The notes beneath the pieces were generated by a model, which was not told where the DNA came from, ran no database searches, and saw only the letters and a program-made list of their open reading frames with translations. A DNA stretch of 64,000 nucleotides from Durusdinium trenchii (lineage: Eukaryota; Sar; Dinophyceae; Suessiales; Symbiodiniaceae). The position numbers were made by a program, and so were the translations under genes. Of the stretch, positions 1-12,865 are shown one piece after another; positions within the stretch are counted from its first letter, which is position 1; every line of letters starts with the position of its first letter. The stretch lies in NCBI GenBank assembly GCA_963970005.1, contig CAXAMN010026694.1:1735564-1799563 (forward strand). The letters run 5' to 3'.

Positions 1-1177
1 CGCTTGCTTGGTATGCTAGCACTTGTCAGTGAAGAATGTGGCAGCAAGGTTCAAGGTGAACGGTTTCCATAGGAAATAAGAAAGGTCATGCTTTCCGGCG
101 TTTTTCATGGCTGGTTATTCAAGTGCGACAAGTCTGTTTCCGCGATTCAGACAGGTCAGATGGCCAATCTCAGGGTGGCACTGTGTTGTTTCATTGGGAA
201 TAGGCACCAAACTTTTGCAAGAAGGAGAGTGTCAGGATCTGCAGTGTCCTCCATTTGTGTTGCAATCCAACATCAGGTCATGCCAGAAACAACATCAAAT
301 TGCGTTAGGAATGACACCATGTGATGCTAGGGATGACATCATTTCATGCCCAGAATGACATCATGCGTGTGGGCAGTTTTGGTTGGTCCTCGCCGGTGCT
401 GCTGCCGTTTGATTTACACACCCGGTCTATGCTGGTGTGATCCTTTTTGGCCGACGTGGGACCGGGGGTTTTTGAAAGGGAAAGTTGCAGCAGGGTGCTG
501 CTGTCCATGTCCGTGTGTTTGAAAAGATGTGTACGGCTGTGTGCGGCGCCGTTGCAGGGAGCAGCTGCCAGATGCGTGTTGGTGCCGCCGCAGAGTGTTG
601 CCACCAGATGTGTGGCTATGTGTGCTTTGTAGCCTGGGTGTTGGTGCCGCTGCGGGTGCCGTTGCTGTGGTGCTGCCCACAAATATCTTGCGTTTTCTGG
701 GGTCCATGTTGGCGTATCTTTTATTTGTTTGTTTCACACATTTTGCCTGCTCTGTTCACCCGGTTGACGGCGCTACAATGTGCAACTGGCAGCGTGGCAT
801 GCAAAAAAATGATTTTCAAGACTCTACGGCGTCAAAAGAACCACATGGAACCGGTTTCTGTGTGGGTGTTTACTGTAGTTCAACGGGTTCTTGCCCTTTT
901 GCACTGTGATTCATTTTTTGGTTACTGTGTTATTTGGTCATTGGGTCAGGCAGCGGTCACTTCAAATTCACTTCAGGGTGCAGGAACCGAGATGATTGGT
1001 TGGTTCCGCGGCCTTTGATTGACATTTGGCACAGTCACGTTGCCACGAAGTGACAAACAATCAGGGTTACTGTATATTCATGTGCAGTAGAGACTAGTCC
1101 AACCCAGCTACAAAATTAACATATTTATAAATAGTTGAACATGTCACGAACACCAGGCTTAAAAAATCCAGACCATC
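1..1177. other. Intergenic/5' flank, no supported gene
   Basis: No convincing exon is visible. The stretch from about 480 to 690 is G/C-rich and repetitive (GCTGTGTG, GGTGCCGCTGC-like words). It resembles the low-complexity block near 23.9-24.2 kb. Frames that stay open here do so because of that composition, and their predicted peptides are Cys/Val/Ala-rich without domain character. Confidence 0.5.
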
Positions 1178-2378
1178 ATGAGCAAGGCTGCGGTTGCAGT
1201 CGATGGGCGTCGGCGAGAAATTGATGATGAATACGCTGAATTGCGAAAAGAATTGGCTGCGTGCAGAGATCAGCATGCGAGGCAGATGTCAGTTCTTGAT
1301 GAAACTTCTGCAAAGCTCAGAAACTTATTTTCAGAAAATGATTCTCTTCAGAGTGAAGCCCTCCGAAGAAACCATGTGGAAATGGAAGAAATGAAGACTT
1401 CTGAAGCAGAGTTGACAATGCGTGTTGGAGATCTCACTGCTGCGAAAGATGCACTCACATTGGAGTGTACCAGTTTACGGGAAAAGTTGGAGGCGGTCCA
1501 TCATGAGACTTTTCAATTGAAATCACAGTTGGGCTCCAAAGAGCAGACTTTAGCATTGGAGTTGAGTTTGAAGAGAAAGGCAGAAGCCAGAAATGAACAC
1601 TTGCAATCAGAGCTTTGTGCATTGGAATCCAGGTATGCCAAGCAAGGAACGCATGTTCAGCTGTTGCTTCGAGAGAAAGAACGTTTATGGAGCCGATTGA
1701 ACCGCTCTAGGGCAGCAAGCGATTCAACAAGGAAGGAGAGTTGCAAGGAACCTCAAGCAGACTTGCCAAAAGAATGTCAAGCAAAGGTGCAAACTTCGTC
1801 GTTGAGAATCTCACGCGAGTCATCAGCAAAGGTGCGAACTTCTTCAGCAGTTGCCGAGCTAGAGCGAAAGTTGTGGCACACCCAGAAGGCATGGCTGACG
1901 AACATTGTTCTTTTCAAGGTATTGCCCGAAGTTTGGATTTTATTTGTTACTGTAGATTTTTTAAAGGTAGGACTTTATCGAGACTGCATGTTGTACGCTC
2001 TTCAACCCTTTCAACGATCTGATTCGAGGCGTTGGATCGTGAACGAGCAAGTCATGAGACAACCAAGTCTGAGCTTGCAGCTAGTGGGGCAATCAATCAG
2101 GGTGATTGCAGCGGGGGTTGCTGAGAGGCCAGATGACTTGCGTGTGAAGATGCAGAAAACATTTTTTTTTGTTTCGCAAGGAAAAGCACGTGTTTGATGA
2201 TACATGAAACCAACATAATTGACAAACTTACACAAAGCTTTCTTTTCTCTGTGAGAAATTGTTTGGACAACTTCTCTTTATAGTTTTGGTAGAAGGCAAG
2301 GTTGGTTCCAAGATTGGTGTCACTCTCACGAATATCAATCCATCTCCCTTCCTCGCTGCTGAGAGGCTCGATTTATAG
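1178..2378 (+). CDS. Coiled-coil protein, three-exon gene
   Basis: Three exons join cleanly: 1178-1918 (phase 0), 2029-2101 and 2284-2378 (stop TAG at 2376-2378). Both introns are GT-AG (110 and 182 bp), and the reading phase is kept across each junction. The predicted product is about 302 residues. Residues 1 to about 170 are rich in E, K, L and R with heptad-like spacing (EYAELRKELAACRDQ, LRNLFSENDSLQSEALRR), so a long parallel coiled coil is expected. About residues 180-225 form a Ser/Lys-rich linker containing two similar segments (AKVQTSSLRISRES and AKVRTSSAVAELE). The C-terminus (KVGSKIGVTLTNINPSPF) is not coiled coil. The ATG at 1178 is the first in a long open stretch, but an upstream exon cannot be excluded. 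I do not recognise the family; a structural or cytoskeletal role is only an inference. Confidence 0.6.
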
Positions 2379-4773
2379 GGAGAAGTCCAGCACCGAAGAT
2401 GATCACAGATAGAATTGAAACGGAAATGATGGCGGGAGATGAAACTGAACTAAAGAACAGCGTGGAATGACGATTGGAGTATCTGGACCGCGGTGGACTG
2501 AATCACAAAGGGCAACGTAGGAGGAAAAAGGGACAAAGCAGCAAGAAGGCACTACCACTGCACAGTGCACTGCGCCATAGCATGCTGTGTACAGTGTGCT
2601 GAAGCTGATGCTTGTTCCTGAGATTTGGAATGTTGGTCGCAAAGAAACACACGGCATAACTTTTACGTCTTCTTATCTTTATCAGGCTTTCAGAGTGGGA
2701 GGCTGGCATGGACAGGAACAGGTCCTGGTTAGAACGAAAAGGGCAGACGGCGAGAACCATCCTGAAGCTCTTGGGGACCGAAACATGAAATCTTCGGCCC
2801 AGGTGGCAAGCTTGTCGATGGCTGAGGCACGAATCGGCAGGAGTCGGCTTGGCGACGTTTTTTGGGACGCTGAACGGATGGGCAGGATGGGCCGACCGGT
2901 GAAGCCACACGCTTCACAGGCTACGAACCTGAGGCGGGCACCTTCCACTTGTGGATTGTTCAACATGATATGGTGATGCCATTCTTTGTAAGCATGTGTG
3001 TTGTATGGATCTTGAGTGTCTACATCGCTGAATGATCTGAACAATCTTTCGCGCAATTGTCCTGCCCTGCAGGTTGCTCAGGCTCAGCCGCATCCAGGAG
3101 ACCAATGTAGTATGGAAGTTACATAGATTTTAGCAGGGCTTGCCTCAGCTATGAGAAAGGTTGGCTTTAATGAGTTTCTGGGTATTCTTTTGCATCTTGC
3201 GCGCAGCATACAGCAAGAGACATAGTTTGATCTCTTTTTTTGGGGTTGGGATCTGGGTGGGATTTGCACATTTCTGTGTTGTAGCATTGTGACGGAAAGC
3301 TTTCGAGATTCCAGGAGACAGTCAACAGAACCAGGTGAATGCCAGGCCGGACATCAAACATGGGTTGGATTGGTGAAAACGACAGGGTTCTTCTCAGTGC
3401 GAGTCTAAGAGATCTCAAGTCATTCTGTGGCTTGGCGGGCTGTGAGGTCACAGAGTTTCTCCTATTTGGGATGGTTGAGACGTTGGCACGAAGACCCAGA
3501 TCAGGCACAACCTTGCCCAATTGGCTGCGGGACACTTGAACTTCTTCTTTGCGATATGAGTCCATTACTGCAGACACTTACTGTACATATCACATGACTA
3601 GAGTTGTCCGAAAAAAGAACACATCTCATCCGATATTTCCTTTTTCGTGTGGACTCGAAAGCATGGCTGACCTTTTTCTTCTGCCTCGCAGTCTTGGGGC
3701 CTTGTAGCCTGTGACCTGGGCGATGTGGTGCTCCTGGGGGTGCGCCTGCCCGTCGCTTGATGAACAGATTGAAGACTTAAGCTCAGTTTGCACCACCTGA
3801 TTCGAACCTCTTATTATGAGAGTATCACATCCTCCTGCTGCTGGTGCACAGAACATTTGTTTTGTTCCCCATTTCCTTACAAGCCGTGGTGTGAGTCTTG
3901 TTGATCGACAAAACACATGGACTTCACACACTCGGGAAATGCGTACTGGATCTTTCTGGCTGCACAAAAGACATGTGGCTTGTATGTGAGCTTTCGAACA
4001 TTTCCGGCAGCTTGTTGACATAAACATCACTATATGACTGTATGCTGTATTTTTGTATGTTTGTGGAGGGTTTGGGGTTTGGAATTCTTCAATGACAGCG
4101 CGCATGTCAGGATGGAGGCAAAGGCTTTAGAGAAGGGGACATCCTTCTCTTCACTGTCCAGCCCCATGAGGACTCGTCAGATTGATAGGTCCAAAAGCCC
4201 ATGTCCAGGGCTTGGGTGCTTGAACCTTATCGAACAGAAAAGTCAGTTTTGTTAATGCGTTGAAGGGATACAGTGACTCAAACTATAACATGTTGACCGC
4301 AAAGTAGCGTACAGTCCTGGCACTTGCACTTCACACCTTAAAGACCTCTTGCCATGTCGATGCTTACAAGCGTGGCTGCAGGACTGCGTGCTGAAGGTCG
4401 ATCGATGTGTATGTGAGTCTGAGCTTTGCAAATCAATCAGATGACGGCATGCACATACATATGTATAAGTTTTGCAAATCAAGCCCGACTCATCTAGAGA
4501 CTGAGCCAGTAATATGCAGAACATGCAACAGAGCAGTAACTGGATTTCTTTTTGGCCAGGCAGTTGATGCTCGGAAAGTTGACCAAAAGGAGTCCAGCTC
4601 TTAGGTGAATTCACTTCCTTGCTATTGATGGGAGAAGCAACGTCAAAGTTATAAAGTCAAGGGCCAACTAATGACGACACATGCATCAATAGTTTTACTA
4701 TGCTTTACTTGTTGACTTCTCAAATGTCATGTCCTTTCAAGAGAACATATTTGCACAAATACAAAAAGCCAAG
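2379..4773. other. Gap with no confident gene
   Basis: Several frames stay open for 60-135 codons on both strands around 2.6-3.1 kb and 3.2-4.1 kb. They overlap one another and none has clear domain character. A possible short exon lies at about 3072 (CTGCAG followed by GTTGCTCAGGCT, reading VAQAQPHPGDQ), but no partner exon could be linked to it. Confidence 0.4.
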
Positions 4774-4870
4774 GTTGGACATGATGCGCGACAACATTGA
4801 GAGAGACGGCAACCTTCAGCCTGTGGAGGACAGCCTGCACCGAGCCTTCCCAAGCTTTGCATTGTCATAG
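4774..4870 (+). CDS. Candidate 3' terminal exon, unknown protein
   Basis: After an AG at 4772-4773 the frame reads LDMMRDNIERDGNLQPVEDS, continues for 11 more residues and stops at TAG 4868-4870. The composition is protein-like (charged, helical) and the start fits the AG|G acceptor pattern of this genome. No upstream exon was securely joined and the family is not recognised. Confidence 0.3.
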
Positions 4871-5270
4871 TGCTTTGCCTGAAAGCTTTTGTTGGTGTAA
4901 TTCTCCCAAGATCTGCATTCAGTGCATTAATTTAGAGCCAAGTAAGGAAAGCTTCGTTTGACTATTCTCTTGTTCGAAACCGAATGGGTCCTCCAAGCTG
5001 CATTGATGAACAAGGCTGTCACGTTTGACTTTAGAATAGTCATTCTTGAGACAGGTTGTGGATTTGAAGCGGCAGGCCCACGGATGTGTCCAGTGCCTCG
5101 AGTATGGAGTTTTGCCAAATATAAAAAAGACGTGAACAAAAGATCCTAAAATTGTCATTGTTGTGTGTCCACTAGATATTCCAAGATTCTAGGGATGCCA
5201 TGAGTTGATAGCGAAAGGCAATGAGCATTTTTGGATGACAGGAGGCTAAAAGTTGACAAGCTAAACGCAG

Positions 5271-5566
5271 GCCTACGAGGCGGCACAAGCGCAAGCTGCG
5301 CAGGCTTCATCGTCACTTGGACGCAGAGGAAGTGGATTCTACTTCATTGCTTGAACGACAGCTTTGAGCGCTTCAGGTATAGTAGAATGATCCACGAAAT
5401 TCAAATGCAGCGCCAACAGATGCAGCCGCAGCTGCTTCAGCAGCAGCTGCTGCCGCTTGGGATGAATTTTCAAGCTGTATTGACTTTGAACATGTGTCCA
5501 CTTTTTTTTTTCATTTTCGAGGGATTTTTTGATCAACTTTTATCGGCCTGGCTCTAATAGTCTGAG

Positions 5567-5608
<42 letters not shown>

Positions 5609-6293
5609 ACACTTGCAGCAGCAACAACAACAGCAACAGCAACAGCAAGCGTGTGGATGTGCAGCCCTCAGTCACTTGCGCACTGCAGCTGAAACGATAT
5701 ACCTGCTTATTCACTCCAAGATGACCTTGCAATGGCCTCCAACTTAATAGCGATGGCCTCCACTCCAATCATTACATTTTTCATCCACACTGAGAAACCT
5801 TGATTTCCTCAAAATCTAGTTCTTGACTTCGTCACATGTAGCCAACAAGTTACTGTAACCAAATTTTGCATGAAAGTGCTATGTTTTCCTGGGCCTGTAT
5901 GTGACTCAGGTGCGCAACCTGTCACAGTCTTATCCAGCAATGTTCTACAGATGTCTCACAACAACCCACTTTTGACGGTTGACTGGAACTTGGATCCAAG
6001 GTCATTCCCTACGCGCAGTCAACAGTGCAGGGAAGCCTTGAGATGCGACGTTGCCCTTGTCGCAGGTCTTTGAATGGACAATCGAACATCGGATTTCTAT
6101 TGTGAACCCAGTCTTAGGAGGACCTGCCAAGTTGGAGAACCAGCAAACATTGAGTACTGGTGATGTTCTTTTGCTTCAAACGGTTTTTGCAAAACGAGCT
6201 TCAGCAGCACTTCTCCGCAACATTATTCCGCTCGTGATTGGTGCCTTGAAGAGCAGCTCGAAAGCCCAACGGATGCTCCAAAAGATAATTTGA
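5271..6293 (+). CDS. Candidate multi-exon Q/A-rich gene, unknown function
   Basis: Pieces of coding character lie in order on the + strand. An Ala/Gln-rich exon begins after CAG at 5270 (AYEAAQAQAAQASSS). A Gln-rich stretch lies at about 5392-5470 (IHEIQMQRQQMQPQLLQQQ). A CAG/CAA tract at 5565-5648 reads as polyglutamine in one frame. The last exon runs from 6066 (after CGCAG) to the TGA at 6291-6293 and reads VFEWTIEHRISIVNPVLGG and onward for 76 residues. The last exon is the best supported because of its hydrophobic/charged alternation and clean acceptor. Intermediate junctions were not resolved, so this may be two genes. No family recognised. Confidence 0.35.
5565..5648 (+). repeat. CAG/CAA trinucleotide tract
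   Basis: Imperfect CAG/CAACAG repeat of about 84 bases, interrupted once by CACTTGCAG. On the + strand it encodes polyglutamine, or polyalanine/threonine in the other frames. Confidence 0.9.
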
Positions 6294-8390
6294 AGTACAA
6301 ACAACGGATGATAGGGGTTTGGTTGGTTGGGCATCCCCATATCTTGGAAGATGGACTGAAGCTTGTTCTAAACCTGACATGCAAGTAGTATGCATCCTGG
6401 TCAAACCACTTGCATCGGCATGAAGAGAGTTTTTTTCAAGTTCACTGGGAATAGCCATGGAGCCAGCATTTGCAATGGTTTCAAAGTACTGACTGCAGAT
6501 TGCCATGAGCTCCATTCATGTGATACATATTTCAACCCCTGAGCAGGCCTCGGTATACCTTTGATCGCACGTACCCAGCAGCCAAGTGCTTAGCTTTCAA
6601 CCGCAGTTGCCATGCTTTGAACGACTGTTTTGTACTTTGCCCCTGAGCTGGTAGTGTAGCTTGACTCGTTCTGGCCTTTCTTTGGCAGTTGGCCTGCAAG
6701 TTTCCTCAGGCTAGTCAGCAGATGGTGCCGCAAGGCCTGTGCTGGGCCGGGACACGCCCTTCAAAGGATTGGACGGCTGTATTTGCTAAGATATTTGTAC
6801 GGAGGGGAAGACGCTTGAACAGTTTGCACCTTTTGAGACTCGATCCCTTACTGCCCTTTTCTACTGTTCAGGGAAGATGCTTCAATCCAGAGCACTGAAC
6901 GTCCTGCAATGCTTATGCTTGAGCACTGAATCTCACTGCTTGAGCACTTTCTAGTTCCACACCAACTTGCGAACTGCGCGTCCCACTCCTCACAGCCCTT
7001 CGACTTGTGGGGTACTGGAGGTCAAGCAGTAAGAACAGGGAAGAGCGTGTAAGAACAAACCTGTACACTCATTTACTGTACATCGAATAATCCTGTGTGA
7101 GACCGAAAGTTGGAATCTCAAAAAGATCAAGTGGCCTTTTGGTTCAAACAAGCTTCTTGACCTGTGAGGGGAAAAAAGTTGCCGTTTTTTCAACTGAATG
7201 TTCAAAACACAATCTCTTTGCAGGAAACTTATGCCGGTACCATGAAGATGGGTAAATACGCCATTAAATACGCATTGGCCCGGATGCGTTTCTTTGTTGG
7301 TCAAGATGTGCGCAATCTTCTTGAAACCGAATGAGTTTGTCTTTACCTTTGAATTGTGGGCGTGCTCGAACACCACCGATGAAGCTATTATCAATTGCCA
7401 AATGAATTACTGTAAGTAATGAATCTAATGAAGATGCTCTAGTGATTGAACTTAGCACGAAGCATCAGTTGGCAACCAGACATTTGAACTTGATGTGCTC
7501 ATCTTTCAGACCTTAGTTCTAGGCTACGAGGGACCAGAACTACCGTTCTTTGTGACCGCTCAACTCCTTTGGTGTGTGGACCAACCGATCAACCTCACTT
7601 CCTTGAGACTCAAGTTGCGTCGCAGGCCACGCGAGACCTTCAACTTTGCTACTGTCGCAGCTGCCTTACAAAGAGAACACAGCTGTGTCACTGCTGATTC
7701 TCAAGACAGCAACAAACGATGACTGTCTTCCCATTCTGGTGACGGCGAACAAAAGCTACCATTGGGCAACCGCAGGCTGCCGTGAGAGCCAGGATGTGTT
7801 TCCGCAGTTTTGGTCTCAGGCCTCCGCCAATTCTCAGTGAGAGCAAGGAGGTGCAATTAACAGGGATGCACAATGTGGTCAACTGGTGACGTCTTTTTCT
7901 TTTGTGTTTATCATGAATTTCTGTGCCAAGCCACAGTGGGTCACAGTCGTCCTAACTGTGCCACGGTGACAGGGCTCCTAAGGTGTAGGCCTTTGACTTG
8001 TTGTCCCATTTGGAAGGACTGTGCTGAAGCCCTTCGGGTATCAGAATGGCGAAGACGCCGAAATCAAAGCCCCAGGACAGATCTGAAGTTTAGTGAAGTT
8101 GGTGGCCACCACATTCGCCAAAGTCAGGACCTTCGCATTGAAATCTTTATTTTCTTCAGAAGACTTTGAGGACCTTTCAATCGACTGGCAGCGGCACTGG
8201 TGCACAACTAGGCTGGTCTTGGCCATTGCATGGCAAGTCTTGAAAGATGGCCACCGCGCGTGAATCTTTCGTTGCCGAGTGGCTTGATGGAATGTGTCCG
8301 TGAGGTCTTGAATGGGCTGCAAGCGTTCTGGAGGCAATGCAGGGATGTTCAATGTATATACTGTATTTTATTCCACAGTTATGTAATATA

Positions 8391-8414
8391 CATATATATA
8401 TATATTATATTTAC
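8391..8414. repeat. AT dinucleotide microsatellite
   Basis: Run of alternating A and T inside an AT-rich segment. Similar (AT)n tracts recur at about 22866-22930, 27473-27530, 28741-28757, 29090-29102, 29745-29766, 38611-38632 and 40910-40978, mostly inside introns or between genes. Confidence 0.9.
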
Positions 8415-10381
8415 ACATACTCTATTCAGATCTATTGGTCTATGGTAGACATGCTGTGAGCTGAGGGATTCCTAGTTTTAGGAGAAAGTCAAGCACATCA
8501 CAATTTTAGAGCTAGGGGCAAGTGACCTAGGACCTCCTAAGAAGCTACTACTCTTTTGGATGCTTGATGATCGATAGGTTCAATCATGTTCAAGTATTTT
8601 ACGTAAAGGAAGGCGCACAGGAGGGTACATAGATGATGATGGACGCTGGAGTAAGATACTGAGTACGCTTTGCTGATAGTTCCAATGCCAGAAACTGATT
8701 GACAAGGCACCAGCAAATGCTTACTGCGCTGTTGCGGTGAATTTTGGTATATATCGGTTTCACTTGTGATGAGAACGCACAATGTGATTGCCAAGAAGCT
8801 TTGCCCGCAGCTTTACTTGTGTATGAAGTCTGGTTTTCCCAACTGCAGGTCTACCAGACTATGCACCAAGAGGCCGGTTTGCCCAAACAGCAGGTTTGGT
8901 ATCCCACGGAGCCTTGTGACGAACGTCTTAAGATACCGGCTTTTCCACAGACCGAAGGATGCAGTGAAATTACATTTCACTACATATGTTAGCAATTCGC
9001 TTTGACATGACTGGGTGAGCAGTAGCTTGTCTGAATTGTGATTTCGTTCAATTCAGATTCAATCAAAGTGAAGACTTCACATGCATTCGTGATGATTCGC
9101 TTGGTGATTTGCTAAGAAAGTCTTGATGCATGTGTTGAATCCTATGTCTACTGCTTTGTGGTTCAAACTACGTCTAGGCTTTTAGATGACAGGACTGCCA
9201 GAAGAAGCTACCAGAATGATCCAGACCAAGTGGCTACGAGTCAAAACTCCGCGAACCTTATTGCCTCAGAATAGCCCCTCGGTCCCCTAATCAGTTACTG
9301 TATCCCAGATTTGACTCTCTTCCTGTGCTACCTGCTTGATTCGGAAATTTACCCAATCTTGTACTTTCTGAAAAGCCCTGAAGTGTTGGTTCTTAGCTTG
9401 GACGCAATAAAGAAGTTGTGAGATTCTGTTGCATACTTCCTCGCACAGACCTACCGGGTTGCATGCGAGCCTCCATGAAGCAAGACAGTCTTTGCTGGTA
9501 TCCATATATACTTGCATGCGCTACAGTGGATATACCTCAGAGTGATATGCTCTTGTCTTTTTATTGTAATTACCAGTCACCATCCAAGGATCGAAAATTG
9601 AGTGTTTGATTGAGGGCTTGAATTGCAAGGTGGTTTATATAAGTGCATGACAGAATGAAACGCTCAGAAAGCAGCTCCTTGTGGTTTTGTCGGTGGTGTT
9701 AGAAACGTTTGTTTTTCTTACGCAGGCACACTGGGATGATGCAAACCACCAATGGGGGGAGGTGCCTCCGCCTTGATGCCTTTTTTTGTCAACAACTTCA
9801 GAGATTCACATAGGCCGCGAACCTGATCGTTCACAGCTGAATTTGTACTTTTCTAGGTGGCCGGGAAACCAGCCAGCTCTGGACGGTCAAATCAGCTCTG
9901 GGACCAAGATACTTTCCGATTGGATGCAAGAGCCTGCCAATTTCCTGCAATCTATTTATTTACTTATGTACTGTATTTATTTATTCGGCAAAGCACGAAG
10001 TTGGGTGAGATTGATGAAATCACCTTGTATCTTTACCAAGAAGACTCTACTGCTACTCTTGAACAGCAATGTCGCCCAGTCCGACGCAAAAAATGCCGAG
10101 GCGGAGGCGAAACCTACAACGGATGCACTCCGTGCGCTCCACTCTCCACTGGGCAGTCTGTGATGGCTCTCCCACAAGGTTGAGTTGATTTGGTGCTTTG
10201 CAAGTTCCATGACGTGCGTTCTTTCGGTTTGGATGCAGGAGCCAATTGGGCAGCTGTCGAATGAGTGGGAGGCCGAAACTTAGGCCAGCGGCAATCACTC
10301 ATCGAATTGTGACACTCTGCGGCCTACTGCGATAGCATTTTGGCTGTCATTTGGAAGGTTTTATCAGCCTGAGCGAAGGAA

Positions 10382-10404
10382 ACCGGTACCGGCACGGTAC
10401 CGGT
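10382..10404. repeat. Perfect 10-bp inverted repeat, 3-nt spacer
   Basis: ACCGGTACCG, GCA, CGGTACCGGT. The arms are exact reverse complements, giving a compact G/C-rich hairpin. There is no gene close enough to assign a role. Confidence 0.7.
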
Positions 10405-11472
10405 GCCAGAAGTTTTCTTTTGTGTCTTGGGCCCTAGGCGACTTTCAATAAGAGACATCCAAAATTGAATGGGAGATCTGAGATCAACTTTACTCTTGCT
10501 GCAGTGCCATTTGCTCCATATTTTTGAAGACTCCCATCATTATTGGATGTAGTTCACTGGGTGAAACCCAGCGTGTGGACCTGAGCGCATCATTCGCTTT
10601 TGCCTTCTAGCTTTGGATAAAATGCTGGGGGGCTATTCCACAAGTTGGAGAGCCTAGGATGGCACATCGACCACCGCAAGGACTGGTATCACATTAACAG
10701 TAAGGAATAGAGATGTTGGTTGCATTGCCTCACGAAAGTAATGCAGTATATATTTCTTGCAGTGGGAAGATGTCGTAGATCGGACGAACGACAATTTTTC
10801 GTTCTCATTCTGCGGTTGCGACTTCTCAAGGCCGGAGGATTTTGCTCCGCTTCAGACTCCAGTTTAGCTTGCTTCGATTTTCTAATCAATAAGCTCATGG
10901 CTTTCTGATCTTCATGGATGGTACTGAAGAGGGAGCCAATCTCAGGGAGGCAATTCAAGGACTCTTATTGCCGAGCAAGAGAATGTGATTGGCAATGCAG
11001 TTGGAACTGCCTCACTCCTGTGTTTTCAGCAGAAAAAGGACCGTTTGAATGGACCGTGTGAACCCCCATGCCGTGGGTGGCGAGGTGAAAATGCAATGCT
11101 GGTTGATTGGGTCCGGCTGGCGTTTGCTCTCAGGAGACGGGTCAAATCCGTCAGAAAGGTTTTCTGGAAAAGCTACCTCATGCAAGCCTAGGAGAGCCCC
11201 TCAGGACCGGAAAACAACAGCCAAGTTTTCAAGAACAAGCAGAGCACCACGTAGGACTTCTAGATGACTGTAGAGTCTAGAAGAAGAACAGACATGATGA
11301 AAACAAGCTGTTCCGCTTTTTTCCTGTTTTTTCCTTTAGTCCTTTGGGTTGAATTTCTAGACTCAAAGTGCTACATTCCAGCTGAGTGCTGGCCCGGGGC
11401 TCAGAGTGTTGCGCTTTGACCGGCTCAACCCGCTATACTTTTACTCTATTCACTTCTGCAATCTCTCAGGCA

Positions 11473-12865
11473 ATGGGTGCCAGTGCCTGCTGCTTCACAG
11501 CCGACAATGTCAGAGAAGAGGCTGGAAAGAAAAGAGTCGCGAAGAAAGAAATCGAAGCAGTTCTTCTGGGCAGCCTGCGACTGGTGATTTCTTCAAATGC
11601 CAATGTTTTTCATACCGAGACGGACGAAGCCATCTCGGAACTAGAAAGCTGCGAAGCTTCTTGTTTGAGTACTAGTACCTCAAGATCTTGTCAGCCACCA
11701 CAAAAAGCAGCAAACACAAAAATATATGCTACAACACCCTCATGACCCTCATGGTTTGTTTGTCATAGATTCCTCAACGTTGCATGTTGAAAGAACTCAT
11801 GTTCTTCTTTGCATGCACCAGGCAAAGGCACACCTGACTGATGCTACCTTCAAGGATCGGGTTGTTGTGACGTCATGCCAAGATCTCTTTGTCTTTGGAA
11901 GGTTTGGAAGACTTGAATGGCATGTTACAATTTTTGTTATATATGCTTATTATGACAGTTTGCCTATGACAGTTTGCCTCTCATATATCCGCATCCCTTC
12001 TTCAATGGTTTGATTCATGGTAGCTGGTAGCCTTTCCCTTTGTCAGGGAAGGGCTTTGTGCTGATGCTAATGTTTTGTGACGCTCTTCCAGCTCACAATG
12101 ATGAAAAAAGCCTCACCAGGACAACAAGCATGTGCAGTTTAATGAGGAGGCGCTTTGCAGTGCCTTGCAGGTTTTACATATTCACCAGACTTTATGAGGC
12201 TTTGCACTCTTTGTTGTATACAATATTTGTTGCAAGCAGGAGGCGAGTACCGTGCAGAGGAAGAACGCCAGAAAATCGTTGCCAAGTTTTGTTGCACAGG
12301 CGGCTGCAGAAAGCAGTGGAGTTCCTGGTGAAGTGAAGACGCAGCGCACGAAGGAGCCTTGTGAAGTGAGCTGGGACAAGTGGGAGAGTACTCTGAAGCA
12401 TGCGATTAGAAAGTTTTTACTTCTATTTTTCAAGATTTCGGCAATATGTTTGACGAGTTGCAGGACAGGAAAGGCACTGGCTACGTAAAGCCAGAAATGT
12501 TCAAAGACTTGGTGGATGAGGACTGTACGTTTTTTGAATTGCAACATTCGCAGAACATGCGAAGAATGCTTTAGGACGATGATTAGAAGCTTTGGAAGAA
12601 CGGGTCAGGTTCGGTATGCCGAGGCCAGTCAAGAATACTTTTCAGCTCATTTTCCCAAGTTGCCTCTTTGCTTGGGCAATGGTTCTGCTTTTTTTGGTTC
12701 TTGCCTCCTCCCCGCGAAGACGACACAAGGAAGCTGCGCGCACCCTTTTGTGGAGTTTGTGAGGAAGAAGCTGATCACCTCTTCTTTGATCTGTGAGCCA
12801 GGCACAAAGTCCGATGCAAAGCTGACGGCCTTATTTGCTCTCGCTGTGATCAAAGCTCAAGAAGC
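11473..12865 (+). CDS. Candidate EF-hand protein gene (partial model)
   Basis: Exon pieces in order on the + strand: ATG at 11473 opens MGASACCFTADNVREEAGKK, a possible N-myristoylation/palmitoylation start. 12120-12170 reads DNKHVQFNEEALCSALQ. 12240-12387 reads EASTVQRKNARKSLPSF and onward in phase 0. 12435 to about 12520 reads FGNMFDELQDRKGTGYVKPE. The last exon resembles an EF-hand (acidic start of loop, invariant Gly, hydrophobic residue after it, flanking helices), although position 3 of the loop is Lys. The 12388-12434 intron is GT-AG and keeps phase. Further candidate exons start at 12616 (VRYAEASQEYFS) and at about 12745 (FVEFVRKKLITSSLI). Calcium binding is an inference; the full gene and its 3' end are not resolved. 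Confidence 0.4.

Larger units (their letters stand above)
6294..11385. other. Long stretch without a supported gene
   Basis: Open stretches of 60-135 codons occur on both strands (for example near 7.5-7.7 kb and 8.75-9.0 kb), but each has equally good competitors in other frames. An ATG at 8046 opens a short basic peptide (MAKTPKSKPQDRS) before a stop; it could be a first coding exon, but nothing downstream could be joined to it. The region also holds an AT microsatellite (8391-8414) and a small perfect inverted repeat (10382-10404). Confidence 0.4.

Noticed and set aside
485..1018. 177-codon frame near the left edge
   Set aside because: Overlapping frames are equally open, the composition is dominated by GC-rich repeats, and there are no motifs.
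3785..3812. Possible tRNA T-arm (GGTTCGAATC on the minus strand)
   Set aside because: The flanking bases do not form the 5-bp T stem, and no acceptor or anticodon stems were found.
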